Origin: Kangiella sp. HZ709
Lineage (GTDB): Bacteria > Pseudomonadota > Gammaproteobacteria > Enterobacterales > Kangiellaceae
Length of the DNA stretch: 64,000 bases
Reading direction: 5' to 3'
Assembly: GCF_009674675.1 (NCBI RefSeq)
Contig: NZ_WKJC01000001.1
Location: 682,001 to 746,000 of the forward strand
Shown: piece by piece, positions 27,594 through 36,098 of the stretch
How the letters are laid out: each line of letters opens with the position of its first letter
Position numbering within the stretch: position 1 is the stretch's first letter
Translations under genes and position numbers: made by a program
The notes under the pieces: generated by a model
What the model was told of the DNA's origin: nothing
Seen by the model: the letters and a program-made list of their open reading frames with translations, nothing else
Database searches by the model: none

Positions 27594-29225
27594 TTACTTT
27601 AATACCCAACAAAAATTAATTTCTGACTTTGGACTTGTAAATTCAACCTCTAGTACTTTATTCTCAATCGATTGTCCAAATTCGGGTGACCAGAACGCGC
27701 TTTTCAAAAGAGCCTTTGTTTTAGATACGTCACACTCTAACTGAAATCTATCGCCAATTATTAGTAGTTTGTTATCTTCTAAAGACACATCCAACCTAGG
27801 GTGTATAAAAAATCTAGCCACAGCGTTATTAAATGCTCCATCAAGCTCGTCAAAAACAGTTAGTCCATTCGGGTTTAAAATAAGTCCTCTTTTATGAAAG
27901 CAACCAGAAAAAATCGACTTATAGCCATTATGAGAAGCCTCGAAGACTATAGCCCCTTCTTTACTATATGCTTTTCTATTGGATACCCTTGCTCGCTTTG
28001 CAACACGAAAGCCACTCCATACTTGCGAAGAGTCCTCGCCATTAACTTCCACAGTATTATGCGAGCAAGTTTTACGCTGTAAAAGTCGGTTTGAACTTAA
28101 GCCGTATTCCGAGGTACCAGTATTCACAAACACACGCTCTTTACCGATTGACAACTCGAAAGACAAGGTATCCGCGTGAGCATGACCAGGAATATAATCT
28201 GGACCTACATTGGCAGCATCAAAAATAACTTTAGCCCCATTATTGGTAGCAACCATATAACCGCTTTTTTTACTATCTACATGATTTAATTGATTGATAT
28301 CTAGAGATTTACATTTAAAACCCAATTTGTTGGCATAGACTTTTATTCGCTCAATGCATGGGGCAATAGCATTAGCTGAATCATTAAAAAAGGAAACTTC
28401 TTCATCAGGGTGCTTCATCAATTCCATAAACTGAAGCATTTTAGGAATATACAACTCTAAAAGATATAGAATTTTTGGGCTGATTTTAGCAGGATAAGAT
28501 TGATATAAATTATACATATCTAACATATCAACAAGTATGAGAGAGTGATACATCGGGCTCAGCTCAAAGTTTGCTCCATCCTCTAGAATTTGCTCGGGTA
28601 TTTCAGCAATTAGTCCCTCCTCAGCAATTTTTAGCCATCTCTGGTTATCCAAAACAACGCCTGCGAAAAGAAGGGCTTTAAGGTTTACAAAATAGTGGTT
28701 TCCTAATAAATGCTTTTCTAAGTCATTCGACAAATAGCTCGCCTGTTCAAAAACGCTTTTAAAAATATTGCTATCTAGCGGCAGTCCAGCCAACCAAGCT
28801 TTTAATATATTAGCCACACGTAATGAAGTAGGGTAAGGCTCCCAACCATTGCCAAAACCTGTAGGGTTTTCGGCAATCCAGCGCTGCAACAACTCTATAT
28901 GAAATTGATTCTTTTCTAGGCCGTTTACTGCTAGCAAATCTTCAAAATAATGAAGGTTATAAACCCATAGTTTGCTTGGGCTTTCATTGTTCCAATCTCT
29001 AGGCAGTTGCAGCTTTTTTGTTTTATTTAAAAAAGTTGCCTCAAAATTATGATTGATTTTTTCTTCGTACAATCCTACATGTATCCATTGCTTAGCTTGG
29101 GTCATGTCCCTTATCGAAAAAAGATCAGTAACTTTAGGCTTGCTAAACTTTCGCAATATTCGGTGATAAAGTTGCTGCCATTTCAAATACTTAAGAGTAT
29201 TCAATAGTAATAAAAACTTATGCAT
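27594..29225 (-). CDS. Heparinase II/III-family protein (polysaccharide-lyase fold)
   Basis: 543 residues from the ATG at 29225. The first half is the alpha-helical toroid (HYFEDLLAVNG, GNGWEPYPTSLRVANILKAWL, GNHYFVNLKALLFAG). The second is the heparinase II/III beta domain with the His-rich PGHAHADTLSFEL motif at about 345-357. Family members eliminate glycosidic bonds next to uronic acids. No signal peptide was recognised, only a weakly hydrophobic start, so the location is unclear. Inside a biosynthetic operon a glycan-trimming or editing role is likelier than catabolism (inference). A TTG at 29243 is also in frame, but it lies inside a hairpin with poor ribosome-site spacing. Confidence 0.88.
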   Translation of the reverse strand: MHKFLLLLNTLKYLKWQQLYHRILRKFSKPKVTDLFSIRDMTQAKQWIHVGLYEEKINHNFEATFLNKTKKLQLPRDWNNESPSKLWVYNLHYFEDLLAVNGLEKNQFHIELLQRWIAENPTGFGNGWEPYPTSLRVANILKAWLAGLPLDSNIFKSVFEQASYLSNDLEKHLLGNHYFVNLKALLFAGVVLDNQRWLKIAEEGLIAEIPEQILEDGANFELSPMYHSLILVDMLDMYNLYQSYPAKISPKILYLLELYIPKMLQFMELMKHPDEEVSFFNDSANAIAPCIERIKVYANKLGFKCKSLDINQLNHVDSKKSGYMVATNNGAKVIFDAANVGPDYIPGHAHADTLSFELSIGKERVFVNTGTSEYGLSSNRLLQRKTCSHNTVEVNGEDSSQVWSGFRVAKRARVSNRKAYSKEGAIVFEASHNGYKSIFSGCFHKRGLILNPNGLTVFDELDGAFNNAVARFFIHPRLDVSLEDNKLLIIGDRFQLECDVSKTKALLKSAFWSPEFGQSIENKVLEVEFTSPKSEINFCWVLK

Positions 29226-29252
29226 AAAAATATAGGGAGTCAAGCTCCCTAT
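29225..29252 (-). terminator. Terminator-like hairpin inside the polysaccharide operon
   Basis: A perfect 8-bp stem ATAGGGAG / CTCCCTAT with a 5-base loop is followed, after one A, by five Ts on the minus strand. It lies between the bi-domain oxidoreductase stop and the heparinase-fold ATG. It could be a partial terminator, or it could hide the upstream TTG start. Confidence 0.5.
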
Positions 29253-29260
29253 TCCCTTTA

Positions 29261-31366
29261 TTATCTCAGTAATTCTGCTATATCGACCGAAGCCCTAGCC
29301 ACCTCAAAAATTTCTTCTTGTGGTATAGGGCTTTGCCCACCGTTTTTAACAGCATCCATAAATGCTTTAGTACAATTAGATTGACCTTTATCTTGCGACC
29401 AAAGGTTCATTTTTGTAAAACCATTCCAGCCAAATCCAGTGAGCTTTCTAAAGTTATCAAGCTGTAAAGCAGCATGATCACAAAACACTTCAACTCGTTC
29501 TTTAGGGAAACTTTTACCGCCGTTAGCAAAGTAGTGTATTGAGCCAACTGAGCCGTCCTCAAAAGATAGGGTGATAATCGCTTTATCTTCTGTGATATCG
29601 ATAAAGTCATTCTCCCCCATTTTTATTGCTTGAAAAGATTTAATCTTAGAGCCAGCTAAAAATCTCATTAAATCAATATAGTGACATGCCTCCCCTATTA
29701 TTCGACCACCACCAACCACCGGATCTTGGGTCCAATGTTCTTTAGGTATATCCCCGGCATTCATTGTCATAATAAATGTCTTGGGACAAGCTTTTGTATC
29801 AAGTAATGACTTCATCTGCTGAACTTGTGGTGAAAATCTCCGGTTATATCCAACCATCATCATAGTCTGAGAGCGCTCTTGAGCAGCTTCAATAGCATTA
29901 ATTTCATCATGAGTCAGCGCCAAAGGTTTTTCTACAAATACATGCTTATCCTTTTCTAAAGCTGCTATAGCTTGAGGCGCGTGCAGATTATGCTGAGTGG
30001 CAATAACTACTGTATCAGTATTGCCATCTAGCGCCTTATCAATATCAGTAGAAGCATTTGCGAAACCATTTTTCTTTCCATGATGAACAGCACTAACCCC
30101 TCCGCTAGTGACTAGGCTTGTCAAGTTTGCACCGGCTTGTTTAAATGCTGGAATTAATACACGAGAGGCATAATTACCACCGCCAATAAAAGCTACATTC
30201 CCTTTTGAGCCTTCAAAATTAGCAGCCTTGATAAGTTGAACAGTGTCTTCAGTTAAGTCACCATCCGATTCAGTATAGTCAAGCACGATACCTAATGAGG
30301 AGCGGTCATCTAATTTTTCATACGCTGCTTTAGCATCATCTATAGCAAAACGGTGACTAATTAAAGGTTGAACATCAATCGTACCTGATGACATTAAATC
30401 AAGAATAGCCTCAAAATTACGCTGTTCCGTCCAACGAACAAAGGCAAATGGGTAGTCTTTCCCTTTATCTTCATACTCTTCATCATAGCGACCAGGCCCA
30501 TAGGAACAAGATACTTGGAAAGTTAGTTCTTTTTCATAAAAATCTGCACGACTTAGTTCAAGACCAACAACTCCCACAAGCACTATTCTGCCGCGCTTAC
30601 GGCTCATTGTTGCGGCTTGATGCATAATATCGTTACTTTTCGAGCTGGCAGTGATCAAAACCGCATCAACACCTCTACCTCTTGAAAAGGCATCTGCAGC
30701 TACCAAAGGATCTTCACCTTTAGATAAATCAACGACTTCTGCACCAAACTGCTTAGCTAACTCACACTTTGCGGAATCAAAGTCTATACCTAAAACTCTA
30801 CAACCATTGGCTTTTAAAATTTGTACTGCTAATAGTCCGATTAAGCCTAGCCCCGTAACAACAACGGTTTCCCCTATAGTCGGGTTAATTAAGCGTATAC
30901 CCTGCATAGCAATTGAGCCTAAAACTGTAAATGAAGCTGATTCATCATCAACATTATCAGGTACAATAGCCACTAAGTTTTGCGGGACACGGACCACCTC
31001 AGCATGATTACCATTAGAAACAACACGAGTTCCATTCTCAAAGCCTGTATCACTTCCATCAAGTACAATCCCAACGTTACAATAGCCTAAAGGTAGTGGT
31101 TGATCTAATTTTGATTTAACAGCGTCATAAGTAGCCGAAAGTCCGTCAGTTTTAGCTTTTTCTAAAACCATTTTTACTTTATCAGGCTGTGAACGAGCTT
31201 TCTCAATCCAACCAGCCTTACCGAAATCTACTAGCATTCGCTCTGTGCCAATAGATACTAAAGTTTTGTTAGTCTTGATATTGACATGCCCTGATTGTAC
31301 TTTTGGGTACGGGATTTCATTAAGTTGCATCTCACCCGTTTTGAGATCTTGGAATATTTGCCGCAT
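29261..31366 (-). CDS. Bi-domain oxidoreductase: zinc-type alcohol dehydrogenase fused to Gfo/Idh/MocA dehydrogenase
   Basis: 701 residues. Residues about 1-350 are a medium-chain dehydrogenase/reductase with a nucleotide loop VVVTGLGLIGLLAVQ at about 167-181. Residues about 375-700 are a Gfo/Idh/MocA enzyme with GGGNYASRVLIPAF and the EKPLALT motif. Such fusions recur in capsule and O-antigen loci beside heparinase-fold proteins and probably modify a nucleotide- or lipid-linked sugar; the substrate is unknown. Its ATG overlaps the stop of the next upstream Gfo/Idh gene by one base. Confidence 0.92.
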   Translation of the reverse strand: MRQIFQDLKTGEMQLNEIPYPKVQSGHVNIKTNKTLVSIGTERMLVDFGKAGWIEKARSQPDKVKMVLEKAKTDGLSATYDAVKSKLDQPLPLGYCNVGIVLDGSDTGFENGTRVVSNGNHAEVVRVPQNLVAIVPDNVDDESASFTVLGSIAMQGIRLINPTIGETVVVTGLGLIGLLAVQILKANGCRVLGIDFDSAKCELAKQFGAEVVDLSKGEDPLVAADAFSRGRGVDAVLITASSKSNDIMHQAATMSRKRGRIVLVGVVGLELSRADFYEKELTFQVSCSYGPGRYDEEYEDKGKDYPFAFVRWTEQRNFEAILDLMSSGTIDVQPLISHRFAIDDAKAAYEKLDDRSSLGIVLDYTESDGDLTEDTVQLIKAANFEGSKGNVAFIGGGNYASRVLIPAFKQAGANLTSLVTSGGVSAVHHGKKNGFANASTDIDKALDGNTDTVVIATQHNLHAPQAIAALEKDKHVFVEKPLALTHDEINAIEAAQERSQTMMMVGYNRRFSPQVQQMKSLLDTKACPKTFIMTMNAGDIPKEHWTQDPVVGGGRIIGEACHYIDLMRFLAGSKIKSFQAIKMGENDFIDITEDKAIITLSFEDGSVGSIHYFANGGKSFPKERVEVFCDHAALQLDNFRKLTGFGWNGFTKMNLWSQDKGQSNCTKAFMDAVKNGGQSPIPQEEIFEVARASVDIAELLR

Positions 31367-32505
31367 TAGAGTCTATTCTCACAGTGAACAATTGAATTAG
31401 TATCAAGAGCTTCTTTAATTTTTAACACCAGAAGTCCTGTTCCTCGGATGTACTCAAGTGATTCACCTGAAGTATCATTTTTATGTGCATTATATGAATG
31501 TGTAATATTTGCGCTATGACCGTGGTCACGGTGGAATAATTTTCGATATTGCTTTTTGTCTACAATATCCAAACTTAGATTTTCAAAGTCACGTAACGAT
31601 GCAAGTAAGTCCCCTTTATGCACATTGAGGTACTCTCTAACACCTTCAAAAGTATGTCCCTTTGCAGAAAAAGTTAAAGCTGCCTGAGAGCCATCGGCAA
31701 AAGTTATTGATATCGCAAAGTTAGATTTAGCTTCATTAGCAATTGCCGGACTAATAGTACACGGGAAAGCATTTTCTAAACCAACCAAGTGAATACATAA
31801 ATCTGACCAATGACACAAATTGCCCATGACTCTTCCGCCTTCAGCTTCAGAAAAGTACCAATGATTATCGTCGATCTCGTGACCAGCTATAAACCAGTTC
31901 ATCATTATATTGCCTGGCTGCAGCTTTATTTCATGTAAAAGCTTTTCAAACAGCTTACTTTTCGGCCTATTAAAACCCATGAAAACGCGGCTCTCTGGGT
32001 GGGCTAACATTGCTTTTTCCAGCCGAACTAGTTGCTCATAATTAACAATATGAGGTTTTTCTATATGTACATCCTTCCCTTTTTCTATTGCCTGAATAGC
32101 GTATTCAGCATGAGTAGAGTGGTTTGATGCTATGTAAACCACTTTGATACCAGAGTCATTAAGAACTTCATCGTATCTAGCTGTGGCGCAATAAGCACCG
32201 TACTCTTTTGCTAGAGATAAAGCTTTAGCCTTATCGGTATCCAGCGTATATTTAATCTTGCCTTCAGTTTTTTTGCTTACATAATGAGCAATTGTAGAAA
32301 ATGCAAAATTACCACAACCTATTATGGCGACATCTCCGTCTTTGCTACCCTTTTCATTTATCCACCTTTCACCATCAAATGATGGGCTTGCCTTCATATG
32401 GTACTGTGAGCGAACCTTCTTGAAAGTTCTCTCTAAACCATACATTGATACGTACCTAGTAACTTTTTTCAGTTTAAAAAGTAATGGTTCTTTTGTGTAG
32501 TCCAT
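31366..32505 (-). CDS. Gfo/Idh/MocA-family oxidoreductase
   Basis: 379 residues. A Rossmann NAD(P)-binding start is preceded by about 55 extra residues (nucleotide motif VAIIGCGNFAFSTI at about 54-67), followed by YIASNHSTHAEYA and the catalytic-region motif HIEKPHIV, whose Lys is the usual catalytic lysine. These enzymes oxidise, reduce or epimerise sugars. Pairing with the downstream bi-domain enzyme suggests successive steps on one sugar. It follows the GT4 gene by 9 bases. Confidence 0.9.
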   Translation of the reverse strand: MDYTKEPLLFKLKKVTRYVSMYGLERTFKKVRSQYHMKASPSFDGERWINEKGSKDGDVAIIGCGNFAFSTIAHYVSKKTEGKIKYTLDTDKAKALSLAKEYGAYCATARYDEVLNDSGIKVVYIASNHSTHAEYAIQAIEKGKDVHIEKPHIVNYEQLVRLEKAMLAHPESRVFMGFNRPKSKLFEKLLHEIKLQPGNIMMNWFIAGHEIDDNHWYFSEAEGGRVMGNLCHWSDLCIHLVGLENAFPCTISPAIANEAKSNFAISITFADGSQAALTFSAKGHTFEGVREYLNVHKGDLLASLRDFENLSLDIVDKKQYRKLFHRDHGHSANITHSYNAHKNDTSGESLEYIRGTGLLVLKIKEALDTNSIVHCENRL

Positions 32506-32514
32506 CTCGATACC

Positions 32515-33618
32515 TTATAGATTCTTAAATACTTGTATTGTTTCTGCTTTAACTTTTTCCCAACTATAGCTATCTTCAAATAGTGTCCGTGCTTTTTGAC
32601 ACATATCTAAATAACTACTCGGCTCAGAACAGATAGTTGAAATAGTTTCAACGATAGCTTCAGCATCACCGTAAGCTGTAACCACACCGCACCCAACAGA
32701 CTCAACAGGTTGCGAAACCTTAGCTTCGCTATTGATAATAACTGGACGTCCAACAGCAAGGGATTCGGCCAATTTGTTAGGTGCTGCAAAAATATTAATA
32801 ATCCGATGAGGGCTGTAATGGGCAAAAACAAAATCGCACTGCGCTGTTAAATCTAAAACCTGATAGTGATTTAAAAAACCGTGATATATACAATTTTTAT
32901 GCTCGGCTATTTTTGCCATTATATCTGGACTACCTTCACCTGCTATATGAACTTCATAATTATCATTGTTATTAGCTATATCTAATAATGTACCGATCCC
33001 CCTTCCTTCATCCAGCCAACCTGCAAATACAACCTTTATCTTGGAACAGTTTAAGCCGCTATGCTTCTGCTGACCTGGGTCTACAGGTGTGTTTTTAATA
33101 ACCGTTATCTTACTTCGGCAAAACGCGGGTAAAGCATCTGCTCTAAACTGCTCTGGGACTAAAGTTGAGGTAGCATATTTTACAATCAACCCTTCAAAGA
33201 AGTTAAGTATTTTATTAAAAAAAGATGGTAACGGATATCTCTGTCCAAAGTTATCATGGATATTATACAGGGTCGATATTTTATTAAATAGACCATAAAC
33301 GAATACCGCGAAAAAAGACTCCACATCAGAAAAGTGTATAACTTCGGGCCTCTCTTTTTTTAACGTTTTATAGGCCCCTATATTATAGCGAATCACGCCT
33401 TTTAGATAAGTGAATAAGCCAGCGCCATTAAGCATCGGGTAATATTTACCTACACGTTTTACCTTCAGACCATCCCATTCATCTTTTTCATCCAACCCTT
33501 CATCGCGGTAAGCGCCAACGAATAGTGTCTCAAAACCCAACTCTTCGGCAACTAAAGCCATTCGCTTAACCCTGGGGATTGGTTTACTTGAAGTTCTCAG
33601 TAACAAAATTTTTTTCAT
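32515..33618 (-). CDS. Glycosyltransferase family 4
   Basis: 367 residues with the GT-B two-domain pattern: an N-terminal KKILLLRTSSKPIPR start and a C-terminal nucleotide-sugar-binding half with KVVFAGWLDEGRGIGTLLDIA and the NKLAESLAVGRPVI motif around the conserved Glu. It is cytoplasmic or membrane-associated and adds a sugar to the lipid-linked repeat unit; donor and linkage are unknown. Its start overlaps the end of the Wzx-like gene by four bases. Confidence 0.88.
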   Translation of the reverse strand: MKKILLLRTSSKPIPRVKRMALVAEELGFETLFVGAYRDEGLDEKDEWDGLKVKRVGKYYPMLNGAGLFTYLKGVIRYNIGAYKTLKKERPEVIHFSDVESFFAVFVYGLFNKISTLYNIHDNFGQRYPLPSFFNKILNFFEGLIVKYATSTLVPEQFRADALPAFCRSKITVIKNTPVDPGQQKHSGLNCSKIKVVFAGWLDEGRGIGTLLDIANNNDNYEVHIAGEGSPDIMAKIAEHKNCIYHGFLNHYQVLDLTAQCDFVFAHYSPHRIINIFAAPNKLAESLAVGRPVIINSEAKVSQPVESVGCGVVTAYGDAEAIVETISTICSEPSSYLDMCQKARTLFEDSYSWEKVKAETIQVFKNL

Positions 33619-34751
33619 TGCTTTACCTTAAGAGACAACATAGAAAGAAGAAAAACTACTAACGATGTAATCATTATAGATGTATAAATTGTAAAGCCCG
33701 TAAAGTTAAGAGTAAACATTGTAATTATACCCACTAAATACGTGGCTCCTTCCAAGTATGGTTTATTAAACTTATAGAAATTTGCAAATAAAATAGATGA
33801 GAAGAAGAACACACCTACTTTTACTGATTTTAAATATACCTCAGCTAAATCATAACTATAACTGTACAACGCGGTTATTATTGGCAACAGCAAGATATCG
33901 CTAAAATAAAAAAGAATATTGACGGATACAACTATTAAAAGTAACTTCTTGAAACTCTCGCTAATGTTTACTCTTGCTAACTCAATATATGAAGCAAAAA
34001 GAGTATTGAATAAAACACCAAACACTGGCACTAGTGAAAAAGAAACTAAAAATATATTATCGCTTTCACTTCCCACATCGACTAACCACCTTGGTAGAAC
34101 GACTAAAAATGCACAAAGACTGGCTGAAATAGAGAAAGGGAAAAGGATCTTGATTCTACTCTTATAACCATTGAAAAGTTTCTTTTCAGTGACTCTTGGA
34201 AATTTATAGTAGAAAGTAAAAGTAACTACTAAAAGAAATATTATGGAGGACACGCCAATCAAATACCATACATATGACTCATTAAGGCCCACAAAATAAT
34301 AAAGGCTAGTCATTAAAGCTAAAAGCAGCATAAACCGTACAAAACTTAGTTTAAAAAAACTGCGAGCACCTTTTTTAAAACCATAAGTATGATTAAAATA
34401 GCCATACAAGTAATCAAGCAAGGACTCACTTAGCTTGATAGTGATGGAAAAAAAAGCAACATAAAAAGCCACTTCATAATACTTCAAAAGCATTAAAGAG
34501 AGGGCTGATGCAACAACAACATTTTTTAGTCTAAATTTTATGTCGCCTCTAATGTCATTACCTATTGGCCCATAAATATTTACATATTGCCTTTGCGCCA
34601 TGTATGAAACTGAAAAAAGCACACTGACAATAGCAAATGACTGGGATAATAAAGCGGCCAAACTTAAGTTTGTTAAAGAAAGTAGCTGTATAACCAACAC
34701 AGGTAAAAATGCCAAGCAGGCCTGCCCGACAAAAGCACTTAATCTACTCAT
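33615..34751 (-). CDS. Polytopic membrane protein, probable polysaccharide flippase (Wzx-like)
   Basis: 378 residues with about ten hydrophobic segments throughout, few charged residues and no soluble domain. The pattern and the position directly after a polymerase-like gene fit a Wzx/MATE-type flippase moving the undecaprenyl-linked repeat across the inner membrane. It is shorter than most Wzx proteins, and I see no diagnostic motif, so the call is by topology and context. The region looks more AT-rich than its flanks, which is common for serotype-specific wzx/wzy genes. Confidence 0.65.
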   Translation of the reverse strand: MSRLSAFVGQACLAFLPVLVIQLLSLTNLSLAALLSQSFAIVSVLFSVSYMAQRQYVNIYGPIGNDIRGDIKFRLKNVVVASALSLMLLKYYEVAFYVAFFSITIKLSESLLDYLYGYFNHTYGFKKGARSFFKLSFVRFMLLLALMTSLYYFVGLNESYVWYLIGVSSIIFLLVVTFTFYYKFPRVTEKKLFNGYKSRIKILFPFSISASLCAFLVVLPRWLVDVGSESDNIFLVSFSLVPVFGVLFNTLFASYIELARVNISESFKKLLLIVVSVNILFYFSDILLLPIITALYSYSYDLAEVYLKSVKVGVFFFSSILFANFYKFNKPYLEGATYLVGIITMFTLNFTGFTIYTSIMITSLVVFLLSMLSLKVKQ

Positions 34752-34814
34752 AGATACCTTATTATTTTAATACTTAAATAAACGTTATATTCAGTCGGCT
34801 CTAGTTTAACTTGC

Positions 34815-36098
34815 TTAGCATTCATGTTTATGATTCTGCTTCCTAATTATTAGAAGGTTATATAAGGCATAAAAGACAATCAAAAGCCCTCCATTCAAAA
34901 GAAATAAGTAAAAAGAATAATTGAATGGCATATAACAGAACACAACTATAAAAATTGATACTGAAAAAGGATTAGGTTTAGAAATTATCATTCTTTGCAA
35001 AAAACTTAAAAATATAAATGCCAACGCTGGAACAATTACGAGACCGCCGTAGCCTGCATTTACATAGATATCTAAAGGAGCTCCGAGTACAGCGTTTCCC
35101 TGTTTTGAGCCGCCTAGTAAAGAGTGGAACTGATTTGAAAAACCTTCCTGTGTTCCTGGTAATAAAATGGACAAATCGGATAACCACAAACTAAAAGGGT
35201 CTAGATCAATATTCTGCAAATAATCTATTAAGTGTACATTTTCGCCAGGCACCGTCGTGAATATACGAGTAGTAATATTTAATATCAGATCAATAAATGA
35301 CTCCAACAAGCCACTATCTTCATTTGTTCGCCCTAATAATAAATTTATGCCAAATAAAATAAATAGCAACGCTACAAAAAAGATAACAATGTATTTACTA
35401 GAGATGCTTTTACCGATTGACTTATACTTAAAATAAAAGCCTAATGCTGTAGATATGAACAAAACTAAAATGGGCATTCTCTGCCCACCCATTACCATAG
35501 AGAATAAAATAACAGCGAACACAACAAATACATACTTATACCTGTTGGGACTGTTAAAGCAAAGTGTCAACCAAACAATAAAAGCTGGCGCATAAATATC
35601 TCTTATCTGCTTTATTAAACCAGGTGCAAAATAACCAGCTTCACCGGAAGAAATTGTTTTTCTTATATCAAGAAGAGCAAAGGCTCCTGCAAAGTGTCCT
35701 TGTACAATCCTTGTGTACACTAAGTAAACAAAAGCCAAATTAATTAACAACAAGAAAACAGTGGAAAAATTTGCAAAGGTTTTGTTTTTACTTTCTAAAC
35801 TAGAAAGACTAAAAATTTTCAGCCCTGAATTTGAGACGTTTCTTGCTATAGCCCAAATAAAAAAGACCGCAATAAAATTTATTATTGAAATTTCCAATAA
35901 AAGCAGCTCAGAATCTTGCATGGATATTGAGCAAAGAAGGAATGCGCCAATAGTGTATATAGCAATGCCAATAAAGTAAGAGTCATAAAGAAAAATGCCT
36001 TTATTTGTCGTTTTGATTATTACCAGAATAGCAAGAACTATAATCGTTAGTATAATTGCACTAACAAGCAAGAACAAAAATAAGTTACTTGATAACAA
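34815..36098 (-). CDS. Polytopic membrane protein, probable repeat-unit polymerase (Wzy-like)
   Basis: 427 residues with about 11-12 hydrophobic segments and a larger loop in the second half (about 265-340, containing TTRIFTTVPGENVHLIDYLQ), the layout of O-antigen/capsule polymerases. Wzy proteins share little sequence, so topology and context are the basis. The start is a TTG overlapping the previous gene's end by 14 bases; no closer ATG exists without losing the first membrane segment. A 63-base gap separates it from the flippase-like gene. Confidence 0.68.
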   Translation of the reverse strand: MLSSNLFLFLLVSAIILTIIVLAILVIIKTTNKGIFLYDSYFIGIAIYTIGAFLLCSISMQDSELLLLEISIINFIAVFFIWAIARNVSNSGLKIFSLSSLESKNKTFANFSTVFLLLINLAFVYLVYTRIVQGHFAGAFALLDIRKTISSGEAGYFAPGLIKQIRDIYAPAFIVWLTLCFNSPNRYKYVFVVFAVILFSMVMGGQRMPILVLFISTALGFYFKYKSIGKSISSKYIVIFFVALLFILFGINLLLGRTNEDSGLLESFIDLILNITTRIFTTVPGENVHLIDYLQNIDLDPFSLWLSDLSILLPGTQEGFSNQFHSLLGGSKQGNAVLGAPLDIYVNAGYGGLVIVPALAFIFLSFLQRMIISKPNPFSVSIFIVVFCYMPFNYSFYLFLLNGGLLIVFYALYNLLIIRKQNHKHEC

